Origin: Duganella sp. 1224
GTDB taxonomy: Bacteria; Pseudomonadota; Gammaproteobacteria; Burkholderiales; Burkholderiaceae_D
NCBI RefSeq assembly: GCF_013408245.1
Contig: NZ_JACBYS010000002.1
Coordinates: 682,001-746,000, forward strand
Direction of reading: 5' to 3'
DNA length: 64,000 nt
A model generated the notes under the pieces. The model searched no databases. It worked only from the letters and a program-made list of their open reading frames with translations, and was not told the DNA's origin. A program made the translations under genes and the position numbers. Shown here in pieces: positions 18,426-28,475 of this stretch (its first letter is position 1; each line of letters opens with the position of its first letter).

Positions 18426-19289
18426 GTGCAAAACCAAACTTCTCCCCTCATTCTCAGCTTTGGCGCCGCCGACCCGGCCGGCGCCACCGGTGTCCAGGCC
18501 GACCTGGCAGCCTTTTCCGCCCTCTCCTGCACCGGACTGGCGGTGACCACCGCGTTGCTGATCGGCGACAGCGCCCGCGTCGAAGACCTGCAGGACATCG
18601 ACCCGGACTGGGTGGCCGACCAGGCCCGCGTGGTGCTGGAGGACATGACCATGGCCGCCTTCAAGGTCGGCGGCATCACCAACGTTGAACAGGTGGCGGC
18701 GGTGGCCGAGATCCTGTCCGATTATCCCGACGCGCCGCTGATCCTCGACCCCTTCAGCTCGCGCCTGCCGTCGCTGTCCGACGATGACGCCGAGGAGCTG
18801 CTGACCGCGATCCGCCAGCTGCTGGTGCCGCAGGCCACGCTGCTGATGCTGTCGCAGGTGGAGCTGGGCCGGCTGGCCGAAACCTGGCGCGAGCCGGGCG
18901 ACGGCGGCGAGAACGAGGACACGCTGGAATCGGACGTCGAGCACCTGCTGGCCCTGGGCTGCGAGTTCGTGCTGGTGACCGGCACCCCGGCCGGCAGCCC
19001 GCACGGCGAGAACGCCGCGCCCAACACGTTGGCCAACACCCTGTTCGGCGCCGATGGCGTCATCAGCCACGACGCCTGGCAGCACCTGGCCGGGCCGTTC
19101 ATCGGCGCCGGCGGCACGCTGTCGGCGGCGCTGACGGCCTTCATGGCGCGCGGCGCCGACGTGCCGGAAGCGGTGGCGGCGGCGCAGGAGTACACTGTCG
19201 GCGCGCTGGCGCATGCGCAGCGCTACGGCATGGGCAAGTTCGTGCCCAACCGTTTTTTCCATTTACAGTCCGCAGCGGACATGCAGTAG
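18426..19289 (+). CDS. thiD: Hydroxymethylpyrimidine/phosphomethylpyrimidine kinase-like protein
   Basis: A 287-residue ribokinase-fold protein similar to ThiD, which phosphorylates HMP and HMP-P in thiamine synthesis. The N-terminal motif is FGAADPAGATGVQADLAAFS (residues 12-31), and the anion-hole region is GAGGTLSAAL (about 237-246). Typical ThiD reads GTGCTLS there; the usual Cys is Gly, and the middle of the protein is divergent with an acidic insertion (about 160-175). Substrate is therefore less certain. It starts at a GTG, with hemL beginning 17 bp downstream. No TPP riboswitch is evident in the short 52-bp leader. Confidence 0.8.
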   Translation: MQNQTSPLILSFGAADPAGATGVQADLAAFSALSCTGLAVTTALLIGDSARVEDLQDIDPDWVADQARVVLEDMTMAAFKVGGITNVEQVAAVAEILSDYPDAPLILDPFSSRLPSLSDDDAEELLTAIRQLLVPQATLLMLSQVELGRLAETWREPGDGGENEDTLESDVEHLLALGCEFVLVTGTPAGSPHGENAAPNTLANTLFGADGVISHDAWQHLAGPFIGAGGTLSAALTAFMARGADVPEAVAAAQEYTVGALAHAQRYGMGKFVPNRFFHLQSAADMQ

Positions 19290-19306
19290 CCTAGAAAGAT
19301 GCCACT

Positions 19307-20593
19307 ATGACCACGATTTCCAAGAACGACCAGCTGTTCGAACGCGCCCAGAAAACCACTCCCGGCGGCGTCAACTCGCCGGTGCGCGCCTTCCGTTCGG
19401 TGGGCGGCACGCCGCGCTTCATCACCCGCGCCGAGGGCCCGTACTTCTGGGACGCGGACGGCAAGCGCTATATCGACTACATCGGCTCGTGGGGCCCGGC
19501 GATTGTCGGCCACGCGCATCCGCAGGTGGTGAAGGCGGTGCAGGAGGCGGCCGCGCGCGGCCTGTCGTTCGGCGCGCCGACCGAGGGCGAGATCGAGATG
19601 GCCGAGGAAATCGTGCGCCTGGTACCATCGCTGGAGCAGGTGCGGCTGGTGTCGTCCGGCACCGAGGCCACCATGAGCGCGCTGCGCCTGGCGCGCGGCG
19701 CCACCGGCCGCGACAAGATCGTCAAGTTCGAGGGCTGCTACCACGGCCACGCCGACTCGCTGCTGGTGAAGGCGGGCAGCGGCCTGCTCACCTTTGGCAA
19801 TCCGACGTCGGCCGGCGTGCCGGAGGACTTCGTCAAGCACACGCTGGTGCTGGACTATAACAATGTGCAGCAGATCGAGGAGGCGTTCGCCAACTTCGGC
19901 GACGAAATCGCCTGCGTGATCGTCGAGCCGGTGGCCGGCAATATGAACCTGATCAAGGCCACCGAGGCCTTCCTGCAAACGCTGCGCGCGCTGTGCAGCC
20001 AGCATGGCGCGCTGCTGATCTTCGATGAGGTGATGTGCGGCTTCCGCGTGGCGCTGGGCGGCGCGCAGGAGCTGTATGGCATCCAGCCGGACCTGACGGC
20101 GCTGGGCAAGGTAATTGGCGGCGGCCTGCCGGTGGCGGCGTTTGGCGGCAGCACCGAGTTGATGAGCAAGATGTCGCCGGTGGGCGCGGTGTACCAGGCC
20201 GGCACGCTGTCGGGCAATCCGGTGGCGGTGGCGGCGGGCATGACCACGCTCAAGCTGATCCAGCAGCCGGGCTTCTACGACAAATTGAGCGCCACCGCCA
20301 GGCGTCTGGCCGACGGTCTGACGGCGGCCGCCAAGGACGCCGGCATTCCGTTCTGCGCCGACGCGGTGGGCGGCATGTTCGGCCTGTATTTCAGCGAGAC
20401 GCCACCGAACAACTACGCCGAGATGATGGCCGGTAACCGCGAGCGCTTCAACGTCTTCTTCCATCACATGCTGGATGAAGGCGTGTACTTCGCGCCGGCG
20501 GCGTTCGAGGCCGGCTTCGTGTCGGCGCAGCACAGCGACGCGGTGATCGACGACACCATCGCCGCCGCCCGCCGCGTGTTCGCCAAGCTGTAA
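19307..20593 (+). CDS. hemL: Glutamate-1-semialdehyde 2,1-aminomutase
   Basis: PLP enzyme that makes 5-aminolevulinate from glutamate-1-semialdehyde in the C5 haem pathway. The 428-residue protein is full length and shows [12 protein letters not shown] near the start, [16 protein letters not shown] (about 122-137), [10 protein letters not shown] with the PLP-contacting Asp, and the Schiff-base Lys268 in [12 protein letters not shown]. It probably shares a transcript with the thiD-like gene upstream. Confidence 0.96.
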   Translation: MTTISKNDQLFERAQKTTPGGVNSPVRAFRSVGGTPRFITRAEGPYFWDADGKRYIDYIGSWGPAIVGHAHPQVVKAVQEAAARGLSFGAPTEGEIEMAEEIVRLVPSLEQVRLVSSGTEATMSALRLARGATGRDKIVKFEGCYHGHADSLLVKAGSGLLTFGNPTSAGVPEDFVKHTLVLDYNNVQQIEEAFANFGDEIACVIVEPVAGNMNLIKATEAFLQTLRALCSQHGALLIFDEVMCGFRVALGGAQELYGIQPDLTALGKVIGGGLPVAAFGGSTELMSKMSPVGAVYQAGTLSGNPVAVAAGMTTLKLIQQPGFYDKLSATARRLADGLTAAAKDAGIPFCADAVGGMFGLYFSETPPNNYAEMMAGNRERFNVFFHHMLDEGVYFAPAAFEAGFVSAQHSDAVIDDTIAAARRVFAKL

Positions 20594-20692
20594 TCTGGCT
20601 TTTCCGCGCCTCCCGTCGCCGGCGGGAAGCGCATCCTCCGCGCCTTGCACTAGCTCAAAGGCGCGCTGGCAGCCTCGCCGTAGACTGCCGGA

Positions 20693-21640
20693 ATGCCCTC
20701 CCCCGCCCGTTACGACCTGCCGTGGAAAGCCGCGCTGACGCATGCGTTCAGGGCGTTCATGGACTTTTTCTTTAGCGATCTCTGCAAGGAAATCGACTGG
20801 TCCCGGCGGCCACGCTACCGCGACAAGGAGCTGGCCGGGATCGCGCTGGCCGACGCGCCCAACGTCATGGTGGCGGACAAGCTGGTGGAAGTGGCGCTGC
20901 GCGATGGCCGTGTGCAGTGGGTGCTCATCCACATCGAAGTGCAGGCACAACGCGACAAGACGCTCGCGCGGCGCGTGCTCGATTACAACTACCGCATTTT
21001 TCAGCAATATCAACAGCCGGTTGCCAGCCTGGTGCTGCTGGCGGACGAGGATGCCAACTGGCGGCCGTCCGCCTTCCACAACACACTGCTCGGGACCCAA
21101 ATGGGTATCTCGTTCGCGACGGCCAAGCTGCTGGACTACGCAACACGGAGCGATCTGGAAACCTCGCCCAATCCGTTTGCGCTGGTAACCCTGGCCCATC
21201 TGCGTACACAGCAAGCACGACACGATCCGGATGCGCTGTACGCCGCCAAGTGGCACCTGACCAAGCTACTGTACCAACACCGCTGGAGCAAAGCGCGCAT
21301 AATCACCATGTTCAAAGTAATCAACTGGATGATGGCGCTGCCCGAAGCTCAGCAGGAGCGCTACAGGCAAACCGTTTTCCAACTGAAAAAGGAGAACAAC
21401 ATGACGAATCCGATGAAATGGATCACGCCACTGGAAGAAATGATTCTGGATGAGGGCATGCAAAAGGGGGCCGCGATCATACTGGAACGACAGCTCACGC
21501 GGCGCTTCGGCCCCTTGTCGAAAACCAACCAGCGCAAGCTGGCGAAGGCCAGTGTGGAGCAGTTGACGGCGTGGAGCGATGCCGTGCTGGACGCGGCATC
21601 GCTGAAGCAGGTGTTTGAGACTCAGTCGCCCGCTGACTGA
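20693..21640 (+). CDS. Rpn/YhgA-like nuclease-family protein with DUF4351-type C-terminus
   Basis: A 315-residue protein resembling Rpn (recombination-promoting nuclease/putative transposase) proteins, which carry a PD-(D/E)XK nuclease core. The likely core motif is VLIHIEVQAQRDK (about residues 81-93), with an acidic residue in ELAGIALADAPNVM before it. The C-terminal part, GAAIILERQLTRRFGPLS onward (about 258-310), resembles DUF4351. Such genes are often patchily distributed and multi-copy. Its last 19 bases overlap the 3' end of the ABC ATPase gene on the opposite strand. No inverted repeats or target duplications are visible, so it is not shown to be a mobile element. Confidence 0.75.
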   Translation: MPSPARYDLPWKAALTHAFRAFMDFFFSDLCKEIDWSRRPRYRDKELAGIALADAPNVMVADKLVEVALRDGRVQWVLIHIEVQAQRDKTLARRVLDYNYRIFQQYQQPVASLVLLADEDANWRPSAFHNTLLGTQMGISFATAKLLDYATRSDLETSPNPFALVTLAHLRTQQARHDPDALYAAKWHLTKLLYQHRWSKARIITMFKVINWMMALPEAQQERYRQTVFQLKKENNMTNPMKWITPLEEMILDEGMQKGAAIILERQLTRRFGPLSKTNQRKLAKASVEQLTAWSDAVLDAASLKQVFETQSPAD

Positions 21641-22944
21641 TCCTCTTCCGAACGCTGGATCACGCCGGTGTTGAAGTTGTACTCGAACAGGTCGCCATAG
21701 CGGCCCCACTCGATCGCCACGCGCAGCGCGCGCTCGGCCTCCTCTTCGCTCAGCGTAAAGCGCAGCAGCTTGAGGAACAGGTCCTCCGGCAAATCGCCCG
21801 ACTTGTCCTGCTGCAGCCCGTGGCAGATATAGGCGATCAGCGGCACATGCTCCAGCAGCTGCTTGCCGAACATCTCCTGGCGCTCGGTGTTGTTCGCCTT
21901 CACATAGCGCCCGCCCAGCTCCGTCATCAGAATGTCGCCATTGGTCAGATAGGCGAAGCCCAGCAGGATCAGCGCGTTCAGCACCTCCAGCAGCTCGGCG
22001 TCCGTCAGCTCCGTCTCCTCGGCGATCTTCGGCAAATCAGCGCGGCCGTGGAACGGCTCCTCCGCCAGCAGCTCCAGTATCCCTTCCATGTGCGCGATGC
22101 CCGCCTGCGGCAGCCGATCGCCCAGTTGCAGCTTGACGTCACGCTCGCTGATCAGGCCACTGCCGCTGCCGCGACGGCCGGAGCTGGCCGTCATCAGCTC
22201 ATACACCTTGTCGATCAGATGGCGCACCTCGGCGCTTTCCGCCTTGCGCGGCTGCGGCAGCGAGATCGGCAGCTCGGCGCGCACGCGTCCCGGATCGCTG
22301 GCAAAGATCAGCACCCGGTCGGCCATCATCACCGCTTCCTCGATGTTGTGCGACACCACCAGAATCGCCTTGGTCGGAATCTGGCCGGACTGCCACAACT
22401 CCAGAATCTCCTCGCGCAACCGCTCGCCGGTCAGCACGTCCAGCGCCGAAAACGCCTCGTCCATCAGCAGCACTTCCGGCTCCATCACCAGCGCGCGGGC
22501 GATGCCGACCCGCTGGCGCATGCCGCCCGACAGCTCGCGCGGCAGCGCGCCCTCAAAGCCGGACAGGCCAATCAGGTCGATCACCTTCTCGGCGCGGCGC
22601 GCGCGCTCGTCCGGCGCCATGCCCTGCGCCTCCAGGCCCAGCTCCACATTCTTCTGCACCGTCAGCCACGGGAACAGCGCGAACGACTGGAACACCATGC
22701 GGATGCCACGCGCCGTGCCATACAAGGGCATGCCGCGATACAGCACCTGGCCCTCGTCGGCCTGGATCAGGCCCGCCATGATGCGCAACATGGTCGACTT
22801 GCCCGAGCCGGACTGGCCCAGCAGCGCCACGATCTCGCCTTCGCGCAGCGTAAAGTCCACGCCTTCCAGCACCGAACGCGCGGAGCCATCGGCTGCGCGG
22901 AAGTGTTTGCCGACGGCTTTCAGTTCAACGATAGGAGTGCTCAT
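21622..22944 (-). CDS. NitT/TauT-type ABC transporter ATP-binding protein with C-terminal AAA-associated domain
   Basis: ATPase subunit of an importer of the nitrate/sulfonate/taurine class. Of 440 residues, the first 240 form the ABC domain: Walker A GQSGSGKST (about 43-51), signature LSGGMRQRVGIARAL (about 140) and Walker B VLLMDEAFSALD. The remaining 190 residues form an extra helical domain of the kind called AAA-associated in transporters of this subgroup. It pairs with the fused permease 10 bp upstream. No substrate-binding protein gene is adjacent and the substrate is unknown. Confidence 0.87.
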   Translation of the reverse strand: MSTPIVELKAVGKHFRAADGSARSVLEGVDFTLREGEIVALLGQSGSGKSTMLRIMAGLIQADEGQVLYRGMPLYGTARGIRMVFQSFALFPWLTVQKNVELGLEAQGMAPDERARRAEKVIDLIGLSGFEGALPRELSGGMRQRVGIARALVMEPEVLLMDEAFSALDVLTGERLREEILELWQSGQIPTKAILVVSHNIEEAVMMADRVLIFASDPGRVRAELPISLPQPRKAESAEVRHLIDKVYELMTASSGRRGSGSGLISERDVKLQLGDRLPQAGIAHMEGILELLAEEPFHGRADLPKIAEETELTDAELLEVLNALILLGFAYLTNGDILMTELGGRYVKANNTERQEMFGKQLLEHVPLIAYICHGLQQDKSGDLPEDLFLKLLRFTLSEEEAERALRVAIEWGRYGDLFEYNFNTGVIQRSEEDQSAGD

Positions 22945-22954
22945 GATTCTGTTC

Positions 22955-24685
22955 CTAGAAATGCAGCCGGCTTTCGGCCAGGGTATACAAACGGCGCCAG
23001 ACGAAGTGGTTGAAGCCCATCACGAAAATACACATGATGCCGATGCCCAGCGCGATGCGCGGGAAGTCGCCGGTGGCGGTCATCTCGGCGATGTAGCTGC
23101 CGATGCCGTGCGCCTTCAGCGTGGTCGGTCCCCAGCTCACCAGCTCGGACACGATGGCCGCGTTCCACGAACCGCCGGACGCGGTGATGGCCCCGGTCAC
23201 AAAACTCGGGAAGATGGCCGGCAGCAGGTAGCGGCGCCATTTCAGCCAGCCGGTCAGGCCGAAGTTCTTGGCCGCGTGCCGCAGCTCGGTCGGAATGGTC
23301 GAGGCGCCGGCGATCACGTTAAACAGCAGATACCACTGGGTGCCAAGGATCATCAGCGGCGACAGCCAGATGTCCGGATTCAGGTGATAGCGCACGATGA
23401 TGATCACCGCCACCGGGAACACCAGGTTGGCCGGGAACGCCGCCAGGAACTGCGCCACCGCCTGCGTGCGCGAGGCCCAGCGCGGATTCATGCCGATCCA
23501 GATCCCCACCGGCACCCAGACGATGGCCGCCAGTGCCAGCAGCACCACCACGCGCAGCATGGTGTACACGCCCAGCATCAGCACATGGCCCACCTCGCCC
23601 CAGCCGACTTCGGTGCGGATGAAGTGCACGAGGCTCCACAGCGCGTAGAACACCACGGCGGCGATTACCGCGTCCCACACCCGCTGCGGCACCAGCGACG
23701 GTTTGTCGCGCCGGGCGCGGATCGAGGTGCCGTCGTGCGACAGGCGGAACACGGCGATGGAGCGCGACAGCTGGTGGGCGAACCATTCGACGATCTGCTG
23801 CGTGCGTTCGGTGCGGCGCAGCCAGGTGAGCAGCCACGAAGACTGCGCGGTGTCGCTGCCGGTTTCCTCGAAGCGGAACTTGTCGGCCCACGCCAGCAGC
23901 GGGCGGAAGAACAACTGATCGTACAGCAGCACCGCGATCAGCATGGCGAAGATGGCCCAGCCGATGGCGCCCAGATTACTCTGCTCGATGGCCAGCGCGA
24001 TGTAGGAGCCCATGCCCGGCAGCTTGATGGTCTGGTTGGACACCACGATGGCCTCCGACGCCACCACGAAGAACCAGCCGCCGGACATCGACATCATCAT
24101 GTTCCACAGCAGGCCGGGCATCGCGTACGGCAGCTCCAGGCGCCAGAAGCGCTGCCAGCCCGACAGCTGGAACACCCGCGCCGCCTCGGACAATTCGGCC
24201 GGCACCGAGCGGAAGCCCTGGTAGGCGGAAAACGCCATGTTCCACGCCTGCGAGGTGAAGATGGCGAAAACCGCCGCGCATTCCACGCCCAGCAGGTTGC
24301 CGGGGAAAAGCGCGATGAAAGCCGTCACGGTGATCGACAGGAAGCCCAGGATGGGGATCGACTGCAGGATGTCCAGCAGCGGCACCAGCACTTTTTCGGC
24401 CAGCCGGTACTTGGTGGTCAGCGCGGCGAACACGCAACTGAAGATGACCGAGGCGCCCAGCGCGATGAACATGCGCAGCGTGGTGCGCAGCACGTAGTAC
24501 GGCAGATAGCTCGGGTCGAGCGACATCGGCAAGGTCTGGCCGAGTTCATAGGGGCGCGCCATCTGCTGGCTGCCATAGGCCATCAGCACGAAGATCGCCA
24601 GCACGATGGGCAGCAAGGCCCAGTCCCAGCGGTTACCGCCGGCTTCCACCACCTGGCGGGGGAAAAATTGCCGTTTCTTGTTCAT
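22955..24685 (-). CDS. Duplicated (fused) ABC transporter permease
   Basis: A 576-residue inner-membrane protein with two BPD_transp_1-type halves in one chain. One is about residues 60-270 and the other about 340-570, joined by a hydrophilic linker (about 285-325). Each half contains an EAA-like loop: ELSEAARVFQLSGWQRFWRL in the first, and ELRHAAKNFGLTGWLKWRR in the second. So a single gene provides both transmembrane subunits. It is first in a two-gene operon with the ATPase. The ligand is not predictable from the sequence. Confidence 0.87.
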   Translation of the reverse strand: MNKKRQFFPRQVVEAGGNRWDWALLPIVLAIFVLMAYGSQQMARPYELGQTLPMSLDPSYLPYYVLRTTLRMFIALGASVIFSCVFAALTTKYRLAEKVLVPLLDILQSIPILGFLSITVTAFIALFPGNLLGVECAAVFAIFTSQAWNMAFSAYQGFRSVPAELSEAARVFQLSGWQRFWRLELPYAMPGLLWNMMMSMSGGWFFVVASEAIVVSNQTIKLPGMGSYIALAIEQSNLGAIGWAIFAMLIAVLLYDQLFFRPLLAWADKFRFEETGSDTAQSSWLLTWLRRTERTQQIVEWFAHQLSRSIAVFRLSHDGTSIRARRDKPSLVPQRVWDAVIAAVVFYALWSLVHFIRTEVGWGEVGHVLMLGVYTMLRVVVLLALAAIVWVPVGIWIGMNPRWASRTQAVAQFLAAFPANLVFPVAVIIIVRYHLNPDIWLSPLMILGTQWYLLFNVIAGASTIPTELRHAAKNFGLTGWLKWRRYLLPAIFPSFVTGAITASGGSWNAAIVSELVSWGPTTLKAHGIGSYIAEMTATGDFPRIALGIGIMCIFVMGFNHFVWRRLYTLAESRLHF

Positions 24686-24806
24686 ATTATTACTTTCTCA
24701 GGGCGGCGGGAGGGGCCGCGAGGAGCAAAGGTAGGAGGGAGCGCATTACGCCGCCCGCCATTCTAATAGATTAATCCGGCAACTATATTACGATCTTGAA
24801 AGTATC

Positions 24807-25772
24807 TTACTTCAGCCAGCCCCGGTGGCGGAAGTACAGGAACGGCGCGATGGCGCTGGCCAGCATCAGCACGATGGCGAACGGGTAGCCCAGCTCCCAT
24901 TCCAGCTCCGGCAGCCACTTGAAGTTCATGCCGTAGATGGACGCGATCAGCGTTGGCGGCAGGAAGGCCACGCTGGCCACCGAGAAGATCTTGATGATCT
25001 TGTTCTGGTTGATGTTGATGAAACCGACCGTGGCGTCCATCAGGAAGTTGATCTTGTCGAACAGGAAGGAGGTGTGGCCGTCCAGCGATTCGATGTCGCG
25101 CAGGATCTGGCGCGCCTCCTCGAACTGGTCGGAATTGAGCAAGCGGCCGCGCATCAGGAAGCTGACGGCGCGGCGCGTGTCCATCATGTTGCGGCGGATG
25201 CGGCCGTTCAAGTCTTCCTCGTGGGCGATGGCGTTCAGCGCGGCGGCCGCGTCCTGGTCGGTGAATTCTTTTTGCAGCACGCGGCCGCTGACTTCTTCCA
25301 GCTGCTGGTAGATGCCTTCCAGCGCGTCCGCAGAATATTCGGCGTCGGTGGCGTACAGGTCCAGCAGCACGTCCATGTAGTCGGCGATGGAGCCGGGGCG
25401 CGAACGGGCGCGCATGCGCACCAGGCGGAACACCGGCAGGTCGTCGGTGTGGACCGAGAACAGGATTTTGCGCGCCAGGATGAACGCCACCGTCACGATG
25501 CGCGACGGGCCATCCTCTTCTTCCAGCAGGAAGTCGGTGCGCAGGTGCAGGTCGCCGTTTTCCGCCTCGTAGTAGCGGGCCGAGGCCTCGATGTCCTTGA
25601 CCTCGTCCTCGCCCGGCAGGATCACGCCGTAGATGGTGCGTACCCAGGCGCGCTCCGCATCCGTCGGGTCGGTCAGGTCGACCCAGACCGGCTCGACCTT
25701 TTCCAGGTCTTCGCGACTGTCGATGGGGACCTGGTTGAGCCGGCCATTCTGGAGAACGAAAACATTAATCAT
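24807..25772 (-). CDS. corA: Magnesium/cobalt transporter CorA
   Basis: Pentameric Mg2+ channel of the inner membrane. The 321-residue protein has a large acidic cytoplasmic domain and two C-terminal membrane helices, with the selectivity signature YGMNF between them (about residue 280). The reading frame is open further upstream, but that stretch translates the neighbouring REP-like repeat. The ATG at 25772 (MINVFVLQNG) gives the family length and is preceded by AAAGG, so I place the start there. Confidence 0.94.
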   Translation of the reverse strand: MINVFVLQNGRLNQVPIDSREDLEKVEPVWVDLTDPTDAERAWVRTIYGVILPGEDEVKDIEASARYYEAENGDLHLRTDFLLEEEDGPSRIVTVAFILARKILFSVHTDDLPVFRLVRMRARSRPGSIADYMDVLLDLYATDAEYSADALEGIYQQLEEVSGRVLQKEFTDQDAAAALNAIAHEEDLNGRIRRNMMDTRRAVSFLMRGRLLNSDQFEEARQILRDIESLDGHTSFLFDKINFLMDATVGFININQNKIIKIFSVASVAFLPPTLIASIYGMNFKWLPELEWELGYPFAIVLMLASAIAPFLYFRHRGWLK

Positions 25773-25844
25773 GGATAAACGCGCCTTTGGAAACAGCGCA
25801 AGTGTACCCGCAAAGCCCCTGCTAAGCCAGCCCAGTGCCCAGTT

Positions 25845-25945
25845 AGCGCTTGATCTGTCATTCCGGCGCAAGCCGGAATCCATACACTGCGTGCGTTATT
25901 CATGCCGGCGTTCTATGGGTTCCGGCTTTCGCCGGAACGACGCGC
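25845..25945. repeat. REP-like double-hairpin element, copy 2
   Basis: Hairpins at 25860-25879 (ATTCCGGCGCAAGCCGGAAT) and 25919-25938 (GTTCCGGCTTTCGCCGGAAC), preceded by GCGCTTGAT as in copy 1. Located between mtgA and corA, both on the minus strand. Confidence 0.82.
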
Positions 25946-25966
25946 TGAACTTGACAGCATTGGGAG

Positions 25967-26671
25967 CTATGGCAGGTCGGCGGACCCCATGCGACGCAAG
26001 ATCACCGCCGTGCGGCGCGCCAGGTAGTTGGAGTCGCGGTGCTTGTCGAAATAGCGCGGATTGGGCAGCAGCACCGCCAGCCTGGCCGCCTGCGGCGCGC
26101 TCAGGTTGGCGGCGCTGACGCCGTAGTAGTGGCGCGCGGCCGCCTCGGCGCCAAAGGTGCCGGTGCCGAATTCCACCACGTTCAGGTAGATCTCGAAGAT
26201 GCGCTCCTTGTCCATCAGCGTTTCCAGCATGAAGGTGATGATCAGCTCCTGCCCTTTGCGCACGTAGCTGCGCGAACCGGACAGGAACAGGTTCTTGGCC
26301 AGCTGCTGGGTGATGGTGGAGCCGCCGGACACCACCTTGTGCTTCTTGTTGTTCTTCTCGTAGGCCTTTTGCAGCGCTTCCCAGTCGACACCGTCGTGGT
26401 CGGAGAAGTTGGCGTCCTCGGAGGCGATGATGGCGCGCTTGAGATTGTTCGAGATGCGGTTGTACGGCACCCACTGCTGCTGGATGTTGGCCTTGGGATT
26501 CTTCTCGCGCAAGGCCGCCTGCTGCTCGCGCATGAAGCTGGTCATGCCGGGATTGTGGTCGACCCACCACCAGATCTGCAGGAAGAAGTACAGCTGCACC
26601 GCCAGGAACAGCAGGATCGGGACGATGAAGAGCCACTTCACCCAGCGCCATTGACCGGACGATTTGCTCAT
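25967..26671 (-). CDS. mtgA: Monofunctional biosynthetic peptidoglycan transglycosylase
   Basis: Polymerises lipid II into glycan strands at the outer face of the inner membrane. The 234-residue GT51 protein has an N-terminal membrane anchor (about residues 10-32), the catalytic-region motif [13 protein letters not shown] (about 83-95), and [16 protein letters not shown] followed by RKGQE. The ATG at 26671 overlaps the aroE stop (ATGA) and gives the usual length, so it is preferred over an in-frame start 57 bases further upstream inside aroE. Confidence 0.94.
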   Translation of the reverse strand: MSKSSGQWRWVKWLFIVPILLFLAVQLYFFLQIWWWVDHNPGMTSFMREQQAALREKNPKANIQQQWVPYNRISNNLKRAIIASEDANFSDHDGVDWEALQKAYEKNNKKHKVVSGGSTITQQLAKNLFLSGSRSYVRKGQELIITFMLETLMDKERIFEIYLNVVEFGTGTFGAEAAARHYYGVSAANLSAPQAARLAVLLPNPRYFDKHRDSNYLARRTAVILRRMGSADLP

Positions 26672-27486
26672 AGCTGGTCGCGCAGTTGTTTCAATACATC
26701 GGCGGTGGCCGGCTGCACGCCGCGCCACAACTGGAACGCCTCGGCAGCCTGTTCCACCAGCATGCCCAGGCCATCGCGCAACTGCGCGCCATGGCGGGCG
26801 GCGAACTGCAAGAATACCGTGGGGGAAGCACCGTACATCATGTCCAGCGCTAAACAGCCGGGCGCGAAAATCGATGGCGAGACCGGCGGCACTTCCGCGC
26901 TCAGGCTGGCCGCGGTGCCGTTAATGACGATGTCGTACTGGCCGTCGATGTCGGCAAAGCTGCAGGCCGACACCACGCCCTCGCCGCCCAGCGCGGCAAA
27001 CTGTTCGACCAGTTCTTCCGCCTTGGCCACGGTGCGGTTGGCGATCACCAGCCTGGCCGGCCGATGCTCCAGGATCGGCAGCACCACGCCGCGCACGGCG
27101 CCGCCCGCGCCCAGCAGCAGCACGCGCTTGCCGCTGATCGGCACAGCGGCGTTGTTGACGATGTCCGCCACCAGGCCGGCGCCGTCGGTGTTGTCGCCGA
27201 TGATGCCGTCGTCGCTGAACACCAGGGTGTTGACCGCACCGGCCGCGCGCGCGCGGATCGTCAGCGCCTGCGCCAGCCTGGCCGCTTCCAGCTTGAACGG
27301 CACCGTCACGTTGGCGCCCTTGCCGCCCTCGGCGATGAAGGCGCGCACGGCCTCGGCGAAGCCGTCCACTGGCGCCAGGCGGCGTTCGTATTGCATGTCC
27401 TGGCCGGTCTGCGCCGCGTAGGCGGCATGGATTTCCGGTGATTTGCTATGGGCAATCGGGTTGCCAAACACGCAGTAGCGGTCCAT
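26668..27486 (-). CDS. aroE: Shikimate dehydrogenase (NADP+)
   Basis: Reduces 3-dehydroshikimate to shikimate in aromatic amino acid synthesis. The 272-residue protein has [13 protein letters not shown] (residues 8-20, substrate binding), NVTVPFK with the catalytic Lys, DNTDGAGL and the NADP loop [10 protein letters not shown] (about 126-135). Its stop overlaps mtgA, and it starts 4 bp after the TonB-like gene ends. aroQ of the same pathway is at 35.2 kb on the other strand. Confidence 0.95.
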   Translation of the reverse strand: MDRYCVFGNPIAHSKSPEIHAAYAAQTGQDMQYERRLAPVDGFAEAVRAFIAEGGKGANVTVPFKLEAARLAQALTIRARAAGAVNTLVFSDDGIIGDNTDGAGLVADIVNNAAVPISGKRVLLLGAGGAVRGVVLPILEHRPARLVIANRTVAKAEELVEQFAALGGEGVVSACSFADIDGQYDIVINGTAASLSAEVPPVSPSIFAPGCLALDMMYGASPTVFLQFAARHGAQLRDGLGMLVEQAAEAFQLWRGVQPATADVLKQLRDQL

Positions 27487-27490
27487 GTTG

Positions 27491-28393
27491 TTATCGTCCT
27501 CCGCCGCTCATATCGGCTTGTAATTTGTCTTCGCGGGTGAATTTGAAGGTGGTGATGATGACCCACAAATCATCGCGGTCGCTCGACAGCATGTTCGGCG
27601 GGAATTTGCCGAACGGCGCCGAGCGGCGCACGATGCGCATCGCCGCCTCGTCCAGCGCCGGATTGCCGGAGCTGCGCTCGACCTTGATGCCGCCTTCCTT
27701 TTCATAGATGGTGCCGTCCTGGAACACCGGGATCGACAGCATCAGCTGGCCATACAGCTTGCGCCCGTTCACGTTGGGGAAGTTCAGCGTGCCGATGTCC
27801 TCGATCCGCTTCTGCATGGTTTTGTAGTAGATCGCGTAGCCGGCTTCGCGCGTGCTCGGCGTGATCATGGTTTTCTTGGGCCGCTTGTTCTGGTCCTCGA
27901 TGGTTTCGCTGATTTCCGCCACGCGGCGGGCGATGGCCTTGCTCGATTCGATCAGGTCGGCGCCGGTGGGTGTCGGGTCCGGTTTGGCGTTTTCGGTCAG
28001 CGGCGGCGCGCTCACGGGCGACGGCGAGTGCACTTGCGTCATCAGCTGCTTCTGGCGTTCTTCCAGCTCGGCGATGCGGCGCTTGCTGGCCTTGACGCTG
28101 TCGCCCATTTCGGTCTTGCGCATGTCCGGCATCGGCGACCGGGAGCGGCCCTGGTCGACCGTGCCGCCGCCGTCGAGGTTGGCCTGGGCAACGGCGTCGG
28201 CCTTCAGCGGCGCCTTGTTGTGCTTGGCGTTGACGAGGATCACTTCCAGCCCGGGATCGGCAGCCTGCACCGGCGCTGGCGCCGGGGCCACAAAGCGCAC
28301 CGCCAGCAAGGCGGCATGCGCCACCAGCGAGAAGCCGATGGCAAGGTACAGCAAGCGATTTTCTTTAAAAGACTTCACTCGGGCAGGCTTCAT
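27491..28393 (-). CDS. TonB-family C-terminal domain protein
   Basis: A 300-residue protein with one N-terminal membrane helix (about residues 17-38), a Lys/Ala/Pro-containing periplasmic linker with a coiled-coil-like stretch ([14 protein letters not shown] region, about 165-180), and a C-terminal TonB-like domain (about 195-285) containing [20 protein letters not shown]. It could energise outer-membrane receptors, but no exbB/exbD or receptor gene is nearby, so a variant TonB or a cell-envelope role is equally possible. The start at ATG 28393 precedes the membrane helix directly; a TTG 15 bases upstream is in frame but less likely. Confidence 0.8.
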   Translation of the reverse strand: MKPARVKSFKENRLLYLAIGFSLVAHAALLAVRFVAPAPAPVQAADPGLEVILVNAKHNKAPLKADAVAQANLDGGGTVDQGRSRSPMPDMRKTEMGDSVKASKRRIAELEERQKQLMTQVHSPSPVSAPPLTENAKPDPTPTGADLIESSKAIARRVAEISETIEDQNKRPKKTMITPSTREAGYAIYYKTMQKRIEDIGTLNFPNVNGRKLYGQLMLSIPVFQDGTIYEKEGGIKVERSSGNPALDEAAMRIVRRSAPFGKFPPNMLSSDRDDLWVIITTFKFTREDKLQADMSGGGR

Positions 28394-28475
28394 TAGACGT
28401 CGGAACAAGGCGGCGCGCTGGTGTTACCCGCTGATTTTACTCGATTTGCCGGGCCGGTCCGAACGGGCGGGGCTT

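Noticed and set aside
20594-21640. Possible insertion sequence around the Rpn-like gene
   Set aside because: No terminal inverted repeats, target duplication or transposase catalytic triad seen.
25773-25883. Upstream extension of corA
   Set aside because: It translates a REP-like repeat; ATG 25772 gives the family N-terminus and length.
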